A stretch of 64,000 nucleotides of DNA from Candidatus Poribacteria bacterium (lineage in GTDB: Bacteria > Poribacteria > WGA-4E > PCPOR2b): positions 223,354 to 287,353 of the forward strand of contig JAJECO010000008.1 in the NCBI GenBank assembly GCA_022822005.1, in the 5' to 3' direction. Position numbers and translations under genes: made by a program. The notes under the pieces are model-generated. The model was not told the DNA's origin and ran no database searches. It saw only the letters and a program-made list of their open reading frames with translations. Shown in pieces: positions 34,402-43,736 of this stretch (its first letter is position 1; every line of letters begins with the position of its first letter).

Positions 34402-35562
34402 ATGATTACGAAATTTGGTTCACTATTCGCAGGACATGTTGATCTGGAGGATGTAGGCCTCGATGGCCCGCCTGTGAATGAACGTTGGCTCTCCGACGAA
34501 CATATAGCGACCGTATTCGATAAGACCCAAGCCATCGCTCAGCTTATGGATCGCGCTGGCTACGAAACCCTCTGGCTGGCTGAACACCACTTCCAGCGTG
34601 AGGGGTATGAATGTATCCCCAATATCCTGATGCTCGGCGTTCATCTCGCACACCTAACGCAGACCCTAAAGATCGGATGTGCTTTCAGCGTTACACCGAT
34701 GTGGCACCCGCTACGGTTGGCTGAGGATTACGCAACTGCAGACCATCTCACAGGTGGGCGTATCGTCTTTGGCGTGGGACGCGGTTATCACACGCGCGAG
34801 GTTGAGGTCGTTGGTGCGCCCCTGCTGGACGGGGACGCGAATCGCGAGATGTTCGAGGAGCAACTTGACATCATCTTCAAATCGTTTAATGAATCGTCCT
34901 TCTCCCATCACGGCAAGTATTATGACATCCCGCCCAAGGTTCCGTATCGTGGTTATGAACTGGAAGAAGTTACCTTAGTACCGCGCCCGCTCAATCTACC
35001 TGTGGAGTGCTGGCAGCCTATCGTCAGTGCGAGCGAACGGGGGCTCAACTTTATGGCGAAGCACGGTATCAAGGGCATGATCGGCGGTGGTGCAGCTGCC
35101 GGTGGTGCTGCGGAACAGGTGATACGCGCTTGGCAGCAGGTACAAGCCAATCACGGCAGGGAAATGGAACTTGGCGGCGACCTTATTATCGGCTTCTCCT
35201 ACCATATTGCAGACACGGAAGAACAGGCGATCAAGGAGGCGACAAGCTACTTCGAAGAACACATGAAGATGTTCGCACCCTTAGGGTTTGTGCGCGGTCT
35301 GACGGACGAGCAGATTGCGGCGACAGCGGATCCGCAGCGGGCACGTACCGCTGGTTTGCCAACACTGCGGGATGCTGTGGAGGCTGGTTCGTGGTTGTGC
35401 GGACCACCAGAACTGATTATTGAGAAACTGATGGACGTTCAGGAACGCTATCCTGGGCTCAATCAGATTACCGTCAACAACGCGGTAGGCACGCCGGAGC
35501 GTGTGATTTTGGAGCAGTTAGACCGGTTCGCGAAGGAAGTTATGCCTGCATTCAAGAACTAA
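34402..35562 (+). CDS. LLM class flavin-dependent oxidoreductase (luciferase-like)
   Basis: 386 residues from ATG 34402, which begins the typical core (ITKFGSLFAGHVDLED) whereas an upstream frame start adds unrelated residues. Luciferase-family features: YETLWLAEHHFQ, RLAEDYATADHLTGGRIVFGVGRGY and a C-terminal LCGPPELIIEKL. These TIM-barrel enzymes use FMN(H2) or F420 to oxidise small molecules (monooxygenases, alkanesulfonate type and others). It ends 9 bp before the convergent enolase-superfamily gene. Confidence 0.88.
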   Translation: MITKFGSLFAGHVDLEDVGLDGPPVNERWLSDEHIATVFDKTQAIAQLMDRAGYETLWLAEHHFQREGYECIPNILMLGVHLAHLTQTLKIGCAFSVTPMWHPLRLAEDYATADHLTGGRIVFGVGRGYHTREVEVVGAPLLDGDANREMFEEQLDIIFKSFNESSFSHHGKYYDIPPKVPYRGYELEEVTLVPRPLNLPVECWQPIVSASERGLNFMAKHGIKGMIGGGAAAGGAAEQVIRAWQQVQANHGREMELGGDLIIGFSYHIADTEEQAIKEATSYFEEHMKMFAPLGFVRGLTDEQIAATADPQRARTAGLPTLRDAVEAGSWLCGPPELIIEKLMDVQERYPGLNQITVNNAVGTPERVILEQLDRFAKEVMPAFKN

Positions 35563-35571
35563 TGTGTTAGA

Positions 35572-36816
35572 TTATCCCCTCTCCAGTACCATCCCTTCCC
35601 GCTCAATTCGCTCAAGCATTTCCCTGAATGCCGGAGTTCCGTCGTTGTCCCAATACTCAGTCTCAATGGGTGCATCGTAGCTCATAGGAACTAACCCACC
35701 ACGCCAATCTGGTCTTATCAAGAAGTGCCGAGTGTTGGCTGGATCGTAGCGATTATACATCATTGAACCGTTAGCAAAACGGGATTTGATGATCCATGGT
35801 GCCTGCGGCGGCAACTCCAGATCCTTTAGCCGTTCCAGTGCATCCCGATCCAGTGTGAGCCCCAGCCCAGGTGCTTCTGGTACTCGTACAAATCCGTTGA
35901 CTGGATCCAACTTTTCCTGGACAACATCACTCTTATAAATCTCCGTAGTCGTAACAAAGTGGAAGGTAGCGGTAGGGAAAACCGCCATCATGTGCGCCGT
36001 CATTGCTCGCGTGATAGTGCCGCCGACATTCTGTAGCATGAAGGGGATCTTGCCCGCATCGAAGAGCCCAGCACAACGCATGGCTGCACCTATCTTCTGG
36101 TGTCCCCGCATATACACATCTCCAGCCCCCATTAGCACCTCGTAGGTGGCCTCCAGCGGCGCTTGGTGGCGCACGATGGGCAGCGGTATCCGGCGGCGCA
36201 GATCAATTGAAGCCAGCGTGTCTCCGGCGTCAATACAATCCTCAAAGCAGCCGGCAATAGGAGACTGGGCTAATTTGCCCAGTAGTTCTGGCATATAGTC
36301 ATCTGTCCCACCACCGGTGAAGTCGTAGTGGATCCTGAAACCCTTGGGCGCTACCCCTTCCATTGCCTCAGTCTGGTCAAAAACATTTTCAAAGGGTGAG
36401 AGATGGAATTTCATCCAAGTGTAGCCCTGCGCTGCGTACCGCTCGACAGCCTCCGCCATACGTGGTGGATGCGTGGATACTGTCCAGCTGCTCACTGGCA
36501 CCCATGAGCGAGATTTCTGACCAAAAAGCTGGTAAACTGGCACACCGGCGGCTTGCCCCATTAAGTCGTACATGGCTGTCCCCAAAGCCAATGAGGTTTC
36601 GTCCCCGACCCATTTGAAAGGGTTGGTGCCGATGTACTGATCAATCACCTCCTGCGGTTCGGGTCGGCCGCCCTCCCCAAGCCCTACCCGTCCGTCGTCC
36701 GTATGCGCTACATACACAGTACGACTCGCCGGACCTGAGTAGTGGTTCAGTTGGTAGGCGATCCAATCCTCGTATTCGGGGGTTATCTGATGCACTTCAA
36801 TTTCAGTAACTTTCAT
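35572..36816 (-). CDS. Divergent mandelate racemase/muconate lactonizing (enolase superfamily) enzyme
   Basis: 414 residues from ATG 36816, chosen for AAAGGAG upstream and the typical start KVTEIEVHQI. The N-terminal capping domain and barrel are recognisable (YTWMKFHLSPFENV, RIHYDFTGGG, GCFEDCIDAGD). On the barrel, Lys136-x-His138, Asp165 and Glu192 fit the first acid/base and two metal positions. The place of the third metal acid reads IVRHQ (Arg216-His217) instead of the usual D/E-E. The enzyme may use an atypical metal site or have another role. Members abstract the alpha-proton of carboxylates (sugar-acid dehydratases, racemases). It is convergent with the LLM gene and divergent from PhyH. 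Confidence 0.82.
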   Translation of the reverse strand: MKVTEIEVHQITPEYEDWIAYQLNHYSGPASRTVYVAHTDDGRVGLGEGGRPEPQEVIDQYIGTNPFKWVGDETSLALGTAMYDLMGQAAGVPVYQLFGQKSRSWVPVSSWTVSTHPPRMAEAVERYAAQGYTWMKFHLSPFENVFDQTEAMEGVAPKGFRIHYDFTGGGTDDYMPELLGKLAQSPIAGCFEDCIDAGDTLASIDLRRRIPLPIVRHQAPLEATYEVLMGAGDVYMRGHQKIGAAMRCAGLFDAGKIPFMLQNVGGTITRAMTAHMMAVFPTATFHFVTTTEIYKSDVVQEKLDPVNGFVRVPEAPGLGLTLDRDALERLKDLELPPQAPWIIKSRFANGSMMYNRYDPANTRHFLIRPDWRGGLVPMSYDAPIETEYWDNDGTPAFREMLERIEREGMVLERG

Positions 36817-36990
36817 ATCGCTCTCCTTTCGTAGCAGCACGTCTTGGACTTCAATGACGGATCTTGAACGGTCATATGACAGCATAACACTTTAAGGCTG
36901 CTGTGTCATTAGAAAGTTCGCAACAAACTATTCTTCCCTTGACGTTCAATCGAAATTTTGCGAAAATAAAGTTAAAATCTAATAGCAGAT

Positions 36991-37024
36991 GTTACTAAAA
37001 ATAGCTTTATAGTAACAGTTACAG
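36991..37024. promoter_or_regulatory. Three GTTAC half-sites upstream of the PhyH promoter
   Basis: GTTACTA (36991-36997) and TAGTAAC (37010-37016) form a perfect inverted repeat with a 12-base gap, and GTTACAG (37018-37024) adds a third site, so GTAACAGTTAC (37012-37022) is itself an 11-base palindrome. The sites sit next to the expected -35 position of the PhyH promoter. Confidence 0.5.
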
Positions 37025-37045
37025 TCATTCTTATTGATAACCCCT

Positions 37046-37053
37046 GATATAAT
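37046..37053 (+). promoter_or_regulatory. Extended -10 promoter of the PhyH-ABM unit
   Basis: TATAAT at 37048-37053 preceded by TGA at 37045-37047, giving TGnTATAAT. The expected -35 position (37025-37030) reads TCATTC, a poor match. The start codon at 37093 is 39 bases downstream. Confidence 0.55.
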
Positions 37054-37092
37054 ACTCGAAGATTTGTATCAGAAAGATTGAGGTGATTCACC

Positions 37093-38004
37093 ATGAACTA
37101 CGATGCAGCAAATTGGACCTTTGACTGTGAACCCAATCTCACCGACACGCAGGTACTGGAATTTTGTCGAGATGGTTTTCTCACCTTGGAAGGCGTTGTT
37201 CCTGATGAAATCAACCAACGCGCATGTGATTATTTGAGAGGGAAAACACCGGCTAACCCCTGTTTTGTCCCCGAAGGACTCACTGAAGCGGATTTAGAAC
37301 GGATCCGTAAGTCCCATGAACCGAGCACTATTCTGCTTGAGGATTGGTTTATTGAACATGTGCTTCTCAATAAACAGCTCGCTGGTGCGCTGCGATCACT
37401 GCTCGGCAGGAATGTGGGATTACCTGTGCTGGTGAGCGATCATAGTACCGAATGTCCCGCACCCGCACAAGGGTGGCATCAGGATGCCGACCATATTTTT
37501 GGACCGGAGGTTAATTTCATTGAGGTCTTTTATTTTCCGCAAGATACACCGCTGGAGATGGGACCCACTGAGATTGTCCCCGGAACACATATCGGGCCCG
37601 CTCCACGTGACGCAGAGCACGAAGGGGTGCCAACCGGGGGGCCTGCTGGATCGTTTGCCCTCCACTCTCAAAGCATCCTACATCGCAGAGGAGAATCCAG
37701 TGGGAAAGGGCTGCGCCACATGCTGAAATACAATTACTGGCGGACAGTGCCACCAGAGAGAGATTGGGTTATTGAACCGGACTTTGATTTTCATCAAGCC
37801 TATTACGGCGGTCATCGCGTTGCCAGATATGTTGCTCACACGTTTTATTGGCTATGCGGAAAAGGTGATGAATTTCGGGTAATCGGAGGACAGGGCTGGC
37901 CCTGGCGAACCGAAAACCAAATTGGACCATCTTATGGATTTGGGATAGGCGGGGGATACCTGCCGGATTGGCGCCAAGATAATCGCGATGGTTACGCAAA
38001 TTAA
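37093..38004 (+). CDS. Phytanoyl-CoA dioxygenase (PhyH) family Fe(II)/2-oxoglutarate enzyme
   Basis: 303 residues preceded by GAGGTGA. The 2-His-1-Asp iron site is visible as His129-Gln-Asp131 (GWHQDADH) and His197 (QSILHRRG), and Arg208 in KGLRHMLK fits the 2-oxoglutarate anchor. PhyH proteins hydroxylate diverse small molecules using 2-oxoglutarate and O2; the family is strongly expanded in some sponge-associated and environmental bacteria, and phytanoyl-CoA itself should not be assumed. An ABM monooxygenase gene follows 30 bp later, so the two form a small oxidative unit. Confidence 0.9.
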   Translation: MNYDAANWTFDCEPNLTDTQVLEFCRDGFLTLEGVVPDEINQRACDYLRGKTPANPCFVPEGLTEADLERIRKSHEPSTILLEDWFIEHVLLNKQLAGALRSLLGRNVGLPVLVSDHSTECPAPAQGWHQDADHIFGPEVNFIEVFYFPQDTPLEMGPTEIVPGTHIGPAPRDAEHEGVPTGGPAGSFALHSQSILHRRGESSGKGLRHMLKYNYWRTVPPERDWVIEPDFDFHQAYYGGHRVARYVAHTFYWLCGKGDEFRVIGGQGWPWRTENQIGPSYGFGIGGGYLPDWRQDNRDGYAN

Positions 38005-38034
38005 AGTGGTTTAGCGATACAAGGAGGAGAAAAT

Positions 38035-38352
38035 ATGTACGTCATTGTCGCACCAATTCAGATTAAGGAAGGATATAGGGAGGCGTTTATCGAGGCTATG
38101 CTCGACGATGCCAAAGGCTCGGTGAAGGATGAGCCCGGCTGTCTAAGATTTGACGTAATTCAGGACGGCGACGATCCCAACCGGATCTGGCTCTACGAGA
38201 TTTACGTTGATGAGGCGGCTTTCCAAGCCCATCTGCAAGCCCCTCACTTCATAAAGTGGCGGGATACGGTAAAGGACTGGTTTGCTGAGGGTCCCAAAGG
38301 TGCTGGCGGAGGAAGTTACAATATCTGGCCCTCTGATGATGAGTGGCAATAG
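38035..38352 (+). CDS. Antibiotic biosynthesis monooxygenase (ABM)/YgiN-like protein
   Basis: 105 residues preceded by an excellent AAGGAGGAG site. The ABM ferredoxin-like fold is recognised by YVIVAPIQIKEGYREAFIEA, the central EPGCLRFDVIQD, and YEIYVDEAAFQAHLQAPHF before KWRDTVKDW. Family members are cofactor-independent quinol monooxygenases or small dimeric accessory proteins. It lies 30 bp after the PhyH gene and probably shares its promoter. Confidence 0.88.
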   Translation: MYVIVAPIQIKEGYREAFIEAMLDDAKGSVKDEPGCLRFDVIQDGDDPNRIWLYEIYVDEAAFQAHLQAPHFIKWRDTVKDWFAEGPKGAGGGSYNIWPSDDEWQ

Positions 38353-38361
38353 TGTCGTCCC

Positions 38362-38415
38362 CATAGGCTTGATGTACTCTTGAGTGCTTACGCTTAGAAG
38401 TGTGTCAAGCCTATG
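38362..38415. repeat. 11-base inverted repeat between ABM and uvrB genes
   Basis: CATAGGCTTGA (38362-38372) and TCAAGCCTATG (38405-38415) are perfectly complementary, separated by 32 bases. It lies between two convergent genes and could be a two-way terminator or a mobile-repeat remnant; there is no T-tract on either side. Confidence 0.5.
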
Positions 38416-38499
38416 ATCGTACACGGAGAGAACCGGGACGGAGCTAAGCGGTTCGTATCAGCTGATCCTTCCCCTTACTCAACATCTCCTGAAGCTCCT

Positions 38500-40479
38500 T
38501 CAAAGTTCCCGTTTCAGTTCCTCAATCCCATCTCGCAAAGTAGCCGCCTTTTCAAATTCCAGATTCGCTGCTGCTTCTTGCATCTGCTTTGTAAGATCAG
38601 CAATCAAGGCATGGACTTCTTCCTCGGACGTTGCTTCGGAGATTTCTATCGCCAGCGGATCCTCCGCTTTCTCATCATCGTCGACAAGCGCGCTGATAAG
38701 ATCGCGAATTTCCTTGTCAATCGTCGCTGGCGTGATGCCGTTTTCTTCGTTATAAGCCATCTGAATTTTGCGGCGTCGCTCCGTTTCGTCGGTCGCACTC
38801 TGGATCGCATAAGTAATCACATCAGCATATAAGATAACTTCGCCATCAAGATTTCGAGCAGCGCGCCCTGCAGTCTGGATTAACGAGGTTTCGGATCGAA
38901 GAAAACCTGCCCGATCCGCATCAAGAATGGCGACCAAAGACACCTCTGGCAAATCTAAACCTTCACGGAGCAGGTTAATCCCCACCAAGACATCAAAACT
39001 CCCCTGCCGAAGCTCCTTTAAGATTCGCGCTCGATCTAAGGTATCGATATCCGAATGGAGATATTCAGCTTTGATACCCGCCTCAGTAAAATAATCGGTC
39101 AAGTCTTCAGCCATGCGTTTGGTGAGGGTTGTAACAAGGACACGCTGTCTTTGCGCAACACGCTCATTGATGACACCGATCAGATGATCGATCTGACCAT
39201 CGACCGGGTAGACAGAGATCTTTGGATCAATCAAGCCGGTAGGACGGATAATCTGTTCTACTACCTGTGTGCTGCGATCCAGTTCGTAAGGTCCCGGCGT
39301 CGCGGAAACAAACACCGCTCCCTGAAGATACGATTCAAACTCTTCAAACTGGAGCGGGCGATTATCCAAAGCCGATGGCAGGCGGAAACCGTAGTCCACC
39401 AATGTCTGCTTGCGAGCACGGTCCCCTCGATACATCCCACGAATTTGGGGCAAGGTTACATGAGATTCGTCAACGATTATGAGATAGTCATCGGGAAAAT
39501 AGTTGAGTAGACAGTGAGGTGGTTCGCCGGGGGCTAGCCCTGAGAAATGGCGAGAATAGTTTTCGATGCCCTGACAGTAGCCGACTTCCCGCATCATTTC
39601 AAGATCAAACCGGGTTCGCTGTTCAATCCTTTGGGCTTCCAACAGTTTGTTGTTGGCGATGAAGTAGTCAATCTGATCTTGCAGCTCGGTTTCAATGTCC
39701 AGCAGTGCCTGTTCAAACCGCTCCGCATCTGTCATGAAGTGCCTTGCAGGGAAGAGCGTGATCGTCTCATGTTCCGTCAGAATCTCGCCTGTCAGTGTAT
39801 CAATCTCGGTAATCCGCTCGACTTCGTCGCCGAAAAGTTCAATCCGGTAGGCGGTATCTGCATACGCGGGAAAAACCTCGATTACGTCGCCACGCGCCCG
39901 GAAACTCCCACGTGAAAAATCGATGTCGTTCCGCTCATATCGGATATCTACAAACGCGCGTAGAAGTTTATTCCTTTTGATGATATCCCCACGGTTCACC
40001 TCAACTCGTTGACTATCGTACTCCTCAGGCGATCCGAGGCCGTAAATACAGGAAACACTCGCGACGATGATAGCGTCACGTTGTGTGAGCAGGGAGGTCG
40101 TTGAGGCGAGACGTAGTCGGTCAATTTCCTCGTTAATCTGTATATCTTTTTCAATGTAGGTGTCTGTAGTTGGCAGATATGCTTCAGGTTGGTAGTAATC
40201 GTAATAGCTGACAAAATAGTGGACAGCGTTGTTCGGGAAAAATTCCCGGAACTCACTATATAATTGTGCGGCGAGGGTTTTATTGTGCGAAATGACTAGC
40301 GTAGGACGCTGCAAATTTGCGACGACGTGCGCCATCGTGAAGGTTTTTCCCGAACCCGTAACACCCAACAACGTTTGAAGATCGTTCTCGTTTCGCAGAA
40401 AACCGTCCGTAAGCATCTGAATGGCTTCCGGCTGATCTCCTTGCGGCGTATAGTCCGAAATCAACTCAAACTTTTCCAT
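38500..40479 (-). CDS. uvrB: UvrABC excinuclease subunit B
   Basis: 659 residues, the normal length. Walker A GVTGSGKT (39-46), the beta-hairpin that clamps DNA ([12 protein letters not shown]), Walker B-type DESHVTLPQ, helicase motifs [18 protein letters not shown] and QTAGRAARN, and a C-terminal UVR domain ([17 protein letters not shown]) that contacts UvrC are all present. It loads at DNA damage with UvrA and recruits UvrC for nucleotide excision repair. No uvrA or uvrC is in the window. AGGAAG precedes ATG 40479. Confidence 0.98.
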   Translation of the reverse strand: MEKFELISDYTPQGDQPEAIQMLTDGFLRNENDLQTLLGVTGSGKTFTMAHVVANLQRPTLVISHNKTLAAQLYSEFREFFPNNAVHYFVSYYDYYQPEAYLPTTDTYIEKDIQINEEIDRLRLASTTSLLTQRDAIIVASVSCIYGLGSPEEYDSQRVEVNRGDIIKRNKLLRAFVDIRYERNDIDFSRGSFRARGDVIEVFPAYADTAYRIELFGDEVERITEIDTLTGEILTEHETITLFPARHFMTDAERFEQALLDIETELQDQIDYFIANNKLLEAQRIEQRTRFDLEMMREVGYCQGIENYSRHFSGLAPGEPPHCLLNYFPDDYLIIVDESHVTLPQIRGMYRGDRARKQTLVDYGFRLPSALDNRPLQFEEFESYLQGAVFVSATPGPYELDRSTQVVEQIIRPTGLIDPKISVYPVDGQIDHLIGVINERVAQRQRVLVTTLTKRMAEDLTDYFTEAGIKAEYLHSDIDTLDRARILKELRQGSFDVLVGINLLREGLDLPEVSLVAILDADRAGFLRSETSLIQTAGRAARNLDGEVILYADVITYAIQSATDETERRRKIQMAYNEENGITPATIDKEIRDLISALVDDDEKAEDPLAIEISEATSEEEVHALIADLTKQMQEAAANLEFEKAATLRDGIEELKREL

Positions 40480-40565
40480 ATTTATTGCTTCCTATAAGCA
40501 GCACCAAGCACGATCGTAGGGACTAACGGGTGTTATTACTCCATAAAACCCCATGTCCATCTCTT

Positions 40566-40592
40566 TCTTCACACTTCATGTTTAGGCTTCAC
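40566..40592 (-). repeat. Degenerate GTGAAAC-type heptamer run between uvrB and PBP genes
   Basis: Read on the minus strand: GTGAAGC, CTAAAC, ATGAAGT, GTGAAGA, four roughly seven-base units similar to the arrays in the propeller genes. It lies just 3' of the PBP stop codon. Confidence 0.35.
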
Positions 40593-40595
40593 GCT

Positions 40596-43055
40596 TTACT
40601 GATGTGCATTACACAGCAGCTTCGGTTCATATCCAGCGAGAAAAGCTTCCTTAATAACATCCTCCTCCGGACATTTTCCTTCATATTTCAGCAGCCCGGT
40701 ATTTCTATCAATTGATCGAAATACAACGTTGGCTGGTTTCTCAAAATCTTTGGTGGGACCGCGGGCTGCCTCAACCATAAACCGAGCCCAAATAGGTAGA
40801 GCACCCCGAGATCCGGGGAACGTCGTCTTCTGCTTTGGGTCGTTAAATCCAACCCAAACTCCAGCAGCAAGATTCTGAATGTAGCCAACAAACCACGCGT
40901 CTGTATAATTGTCTGTTGTGCCCGTTTTCCCGGCTGCGGGGCGTTCTAATCCCATTACACGTGCTCGCCTACCGGTGCCCCCGGGACCATCAATCACACC
41001 TTTGAGGAGATGTGTCATGATATAAGCAACTCCTTCGTCAAGCACCTGTTGGGGTCGCGATTGATTTTCAATCAAGATGTCCCCATACTGATCTTCAACA
41101 TAATGAATGCCTATTGGCTTCCTGCGTACCCCGCCATTGGCAAAAACAGAGTAGGCACTAGTCATTTGGAGTACCGGCAATCCACCTGCACCTAATGCAA
41201 CTGATGGGACTGCGGGTAGATTGGCATCGATACCCAAGCGTTTGGCGATCGCTAGCGTTCGGTTAAGTCCGGCAGGTTTTTCGTTTTCCTCCTCTATCGG
41301 TGTCTCCCACATCATTCTTGCCGTCGCAATGTTGATAGATCTCTCCAATACCGTTCGCGCGGTCAGATCTCCGTAGTAGCGCTGTCCATAGTTCCGCGGT
41401 CTCCATCTTCTCCTTGTGCCAACGTCGATAGACCACGCTTCATCACGAATAATTGTTGCAGGTGTTATCAAAGGCGGAAGATCCAAGAGCGCTGCAAATA
41501 CGATTGGCTTGAAGGACGAGCCGGGTTGGCGATACGCATGGACAGATCGATTAAAAAAGTTAATTTTCTGCTGCGTGATATAAAAATCCCGTCCTCCAAC
41601 CATCGCCTTGATGTGTCCCGTTTGTGGTTCCAGTGCGATCAACCCTGCTTGCAAGTAATTGGTAATCGGGTTAATGCCGTTTGGATTGTTCTTGTTTTCG
41701 TCGTAATCAGGCAGACTTCTGTATTTCCGATAGCCAGCTCTCAACTTTGTATCCAATTCCCGTAAGTGCTCAGCAACGGCCCTTTCCGCAATCTCTTGCA
41801 TGGACAGATCGATTGTTGTGTACACCCTCAGCCCTTGGTTGTACAAATGTCCTTCTAACTCAGGCGTTTCTATCAGTTGTTCATGAATATATTCCAAGAA
41901 ATGCGAACCACCTTTGCCCTGTGCAGTTCTGGGCACCTCAATGACAATAGGTTTCGCTATATTTGCTTCATATTCTTCTACATTAATGAAATCCGCTTTT
42001 AGCATCAATCCGAGTACTAAATCACGTCGTTCTTTTGAACGATCGGGATGGCGTATCGGCGAATAGCGCGTCGGTGATTTCGGAATGCCTGCCAGTGTCG
42101 CACACTCGTGAATTTCTAATTCCCACACATTCTTTCCAAAATAGTTTTGGGCTGCCTCTTGGACGCCGAGCACCTCCTGCGAACCGTATCGTCCCAAGTT
42201 AATGAGGTTCAGATATCTTTCGAGGATTTCGTCCTTAGAAAATTGACGTTCAATGCGGACAGCGAGCAGCGCCTCTTTCACCTTTCGCAGGAGCCGTCTC
42301 TCACGGGTCAGATAGATGTTCCGCGTAAGCTGCTGGGTAACGGTGCTTGCCCCCTGAAGCGTTCCCTCTACTTGCCCCAAAAACAACTGAGTATTATGAA
42401 TGGAGGCGCGGAGAATCCCAAAGAAGTCGACGCCCCAGTGGCGATAGAATCGCTGATCTTCAACTGCGAGGAATGCGTGAAGTAGGCTGTCCGGCATCTG
42501 CACCAGTTTCACAATCTCTCGCGCTTCGGCTTCGCCTTTTCTATCATAAAGCGCGTTGAGCAGCTCTGGCCGAAGGTCAAAACTCTCTATTTTTTCGCCA
42601 TCATCATTTTGGATTGTCTCAATTTTTCCATTAACCACAGAAAGTTCGACCTGATACGGTTCTCGATCTTCACGTGGAAAATGGAAGCCTTGGAGATAAA
42701 TCCATAACCGTTCGGGTTGCCCCTGTTCATCACGCCCAATTGAATATTGTCCGACGATGCTCGGTTTGATGAACTCTTCACTTTCTTGATACTCCAACCG
42801 TTTCAATTTATCCATCAGGAAATCAACGGAATCTCCCGCTTGGACTGTACAAAGAGAGGAATAGACTTCGAGGTGTTGTTTCCACGTGTCAGCCTCACGG
42901 TATTCCAGTTGGCCCAAGTCAATATGATCAATGGAATCCCATGATTTAATGACAACACCCCCAACAAATCCAACACCAACAAAGACCAGCATCATCATAC
43001 AGATAACACCAATGAGAAACAGTGCGAGTATACTTCGAAGAATTTTCTTAATCAT
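40596..43055 (-). CDS. Class A penicillin-binding protein (PBP1A-type transglycosylase/transpeptidase)
   Basis: 819 residues with an N-terminal membrane anchor (about 5-35). The glycosyltransferase family 51 domain has Glu199 in AVEDQRFYRHWGVD, GASTVTQQLTRN and RKVKEALLAVRIE. The transpeptidase domain has the S513xxK motif (RQPGSSFKP), S573-I-N (ERSINIAT) and K710TGT (AAGKTGTTDNYTDAWFVGY). It polymerises and cross-links peptidoglycan in the periplasm. About 130 residues between the anchor and GT51 are not recognised. The upstream redoxin gene is 63 bp away on the same strand. Confidence 0.96.
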   Translation of the reverse strand: MIKKILRSILALFLIGVICMMMLVFVGVGFVGGVVIKSWDSIDHIDLGQLEYREADTWKQHLEVYSSLCTVQAGDSVDFLMDKLKRLEYQESEEFIKPSIVGQYSIGRDEQGQPERLWIYLQGFHFPREDREPYQVELSVVNGKIETIQNDDGEKIESFDLRPELLNALYDRKGEAEAREIVKLVQMPDSLLHAFLAVEDQRFYRHWGVDFFGILRASIHNTQLFLGQVEGTLQGASTVTQQLTRNIYLTRERRLLRKVKEALLAVRIERQFSKDEILERYLNLINLGRYGSQEVLGVQEAAQNYFGKNVWELEIHECATLAGIPKSPTRYSPIRHPDRSKERRDLVLGLMLKADFINVEEYEANIAKPIVIEVPRTAQGKGGSHFLEYIHEQLIETPELEGHLYNQGLRVYTTIDLSMQEIAERAVAEHLRELDTKLRAGYRKYRSLPDYDENKNNPNGINPITNYLQAGLIALEPQTGHIKAMVGGRDFYITQQKINFFNRSVHAYRQPGSSFKPIVFAALLDLPPLITPATIIRDEAWSIDVGTRRRWRPRNYGQRYYGDLTARTVLERSINIATARMMWETPIEEENEKPAGLNRTLAIAKRLGIDANLPAVPSVALGAGGLPVLQMTSAYSVFANGGVRRKPIGIHYVEDQYGDILIENQSRPQQVLDEGVAYIMTHLLKGVIDGPGGTGRRARVMGLERPAAGKTGTTDNYTDAWFVGYIQNLAAGVWVGFNDPKQKTTFPGSRGALPIWARFMVEAARGPTKDFEKPANVVFRSIDRNTGLLKYEGKCPEEDVIKEAFLAGYEPKLLCNAHQ

Positions 43056-43092
43056 CTAATTTGCCTCAGTCCATATCTTAATTTTATCGATT

Positions 43093-43111
43093 TCTCTGAA
43101 AAGTTCAGAGA
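43093..43111. repeat. Perfect 8-bp inverted repeat between redoxin and PBP genes
   Basis: TCTCTGAA-AAG-TTCAGAGA. A hairpin with a three-base loop between two co-directional genes; there is no T-tract on the coding strand, so it is more likely a processing or attenuation element than a full terminator. Confidence 0.4.
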
Positions 43112-43118
43112 TTAGTGC

Positions 43119-43736
43119 TTACGGCGTACGATCCCGACGCTGTTCTCTCCTAATCCGCTTGATAGTGCAACCGAACGCCTTTGTCGTTTTGAGGTCTTCG
43201 GGAATTTCCTTCCCATCAACTACGAGATCCAGTACTTGGCGTAAGTAGTGCGTTTCGGGATTCTGTAAGCTATTATCAATGGCACCGCGATACCGAAGTA
43301 TCCGTTCCTCGTCCAACAGGTAGACCTCAGGCGTACGCCTTGCCCTAAATTTATCGGCGATTTTATTCTTCAGATCTTTCAGGACCAAGAAGCCGAATTT
43401 GTTTGCCCTGTTATGTTCAGCTATCTCTTTGACGGATTCATTCTTGTTGGAATTGATCCCGATAAACTGTACTCCCTGATCCTTGTAATCGTTATGTAGC
43501 GCAACAATTCTTTCGTTGTAATCATTAGAAACAGGACACTCAGTCGAAATGAACATCATAACAGTCGCCTTTTTGTCGCGGCTCAAATCCTTGAGCGCAT
43601 GCTCTTTGTCCTTCACATCTTTGAGCTTGAAATTGGGAACTTCCTTATCGATCTTAATGGTGTCCGCGTAGGAAGGCACACCAATAGATAGTGTAAAAAC
43701 GAAGATCAATGTAAGGATTCGGGGTAACAATTTCAT
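43119..43736 (-). CDS. Exported thioredoxin-fold redoxin (AhpC/TSA-like)
   Basis: 205 residues with a signal peptide (ILTLIFVFTLSIGVPSYA) and a very good TAGGAGG site. The thioredoxin fold is seen in VPNFKLKDVKDKEHAL, ATVMMFISTECPVSNDYNE, and PEVYLLDEERILRYRGAID (cis-Pro region). The CxxC motif has become CPVS, with one N-terminal cysteine and a second late cysteine (AFGCTIKR) that could resolve it, the pattern of exported redoxin-domain proteins in Planctomycetes-like genomes. Likely a periplasmic thiol-based reductase or peroxidase. Confidence 0.82.
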   Translation of the reverse strand: MKLLPRILTLIFVFTLSIGVPSYADTIKIDKEVPNFKLKDVKDKEHALKDLSRDKKATVMMFISTECPVSNDYNERIVALHNDYKDQGVQFIGINSNKNESVKEIAEHNRANKFGFLVLKDLKNKIADKFRARRTPEVYLLDEERILRYRGAIDNSLQNPETHYLRQVLDLVVDGKEIPEDLKTTKAFGCTIKRIRREQRRDRTP

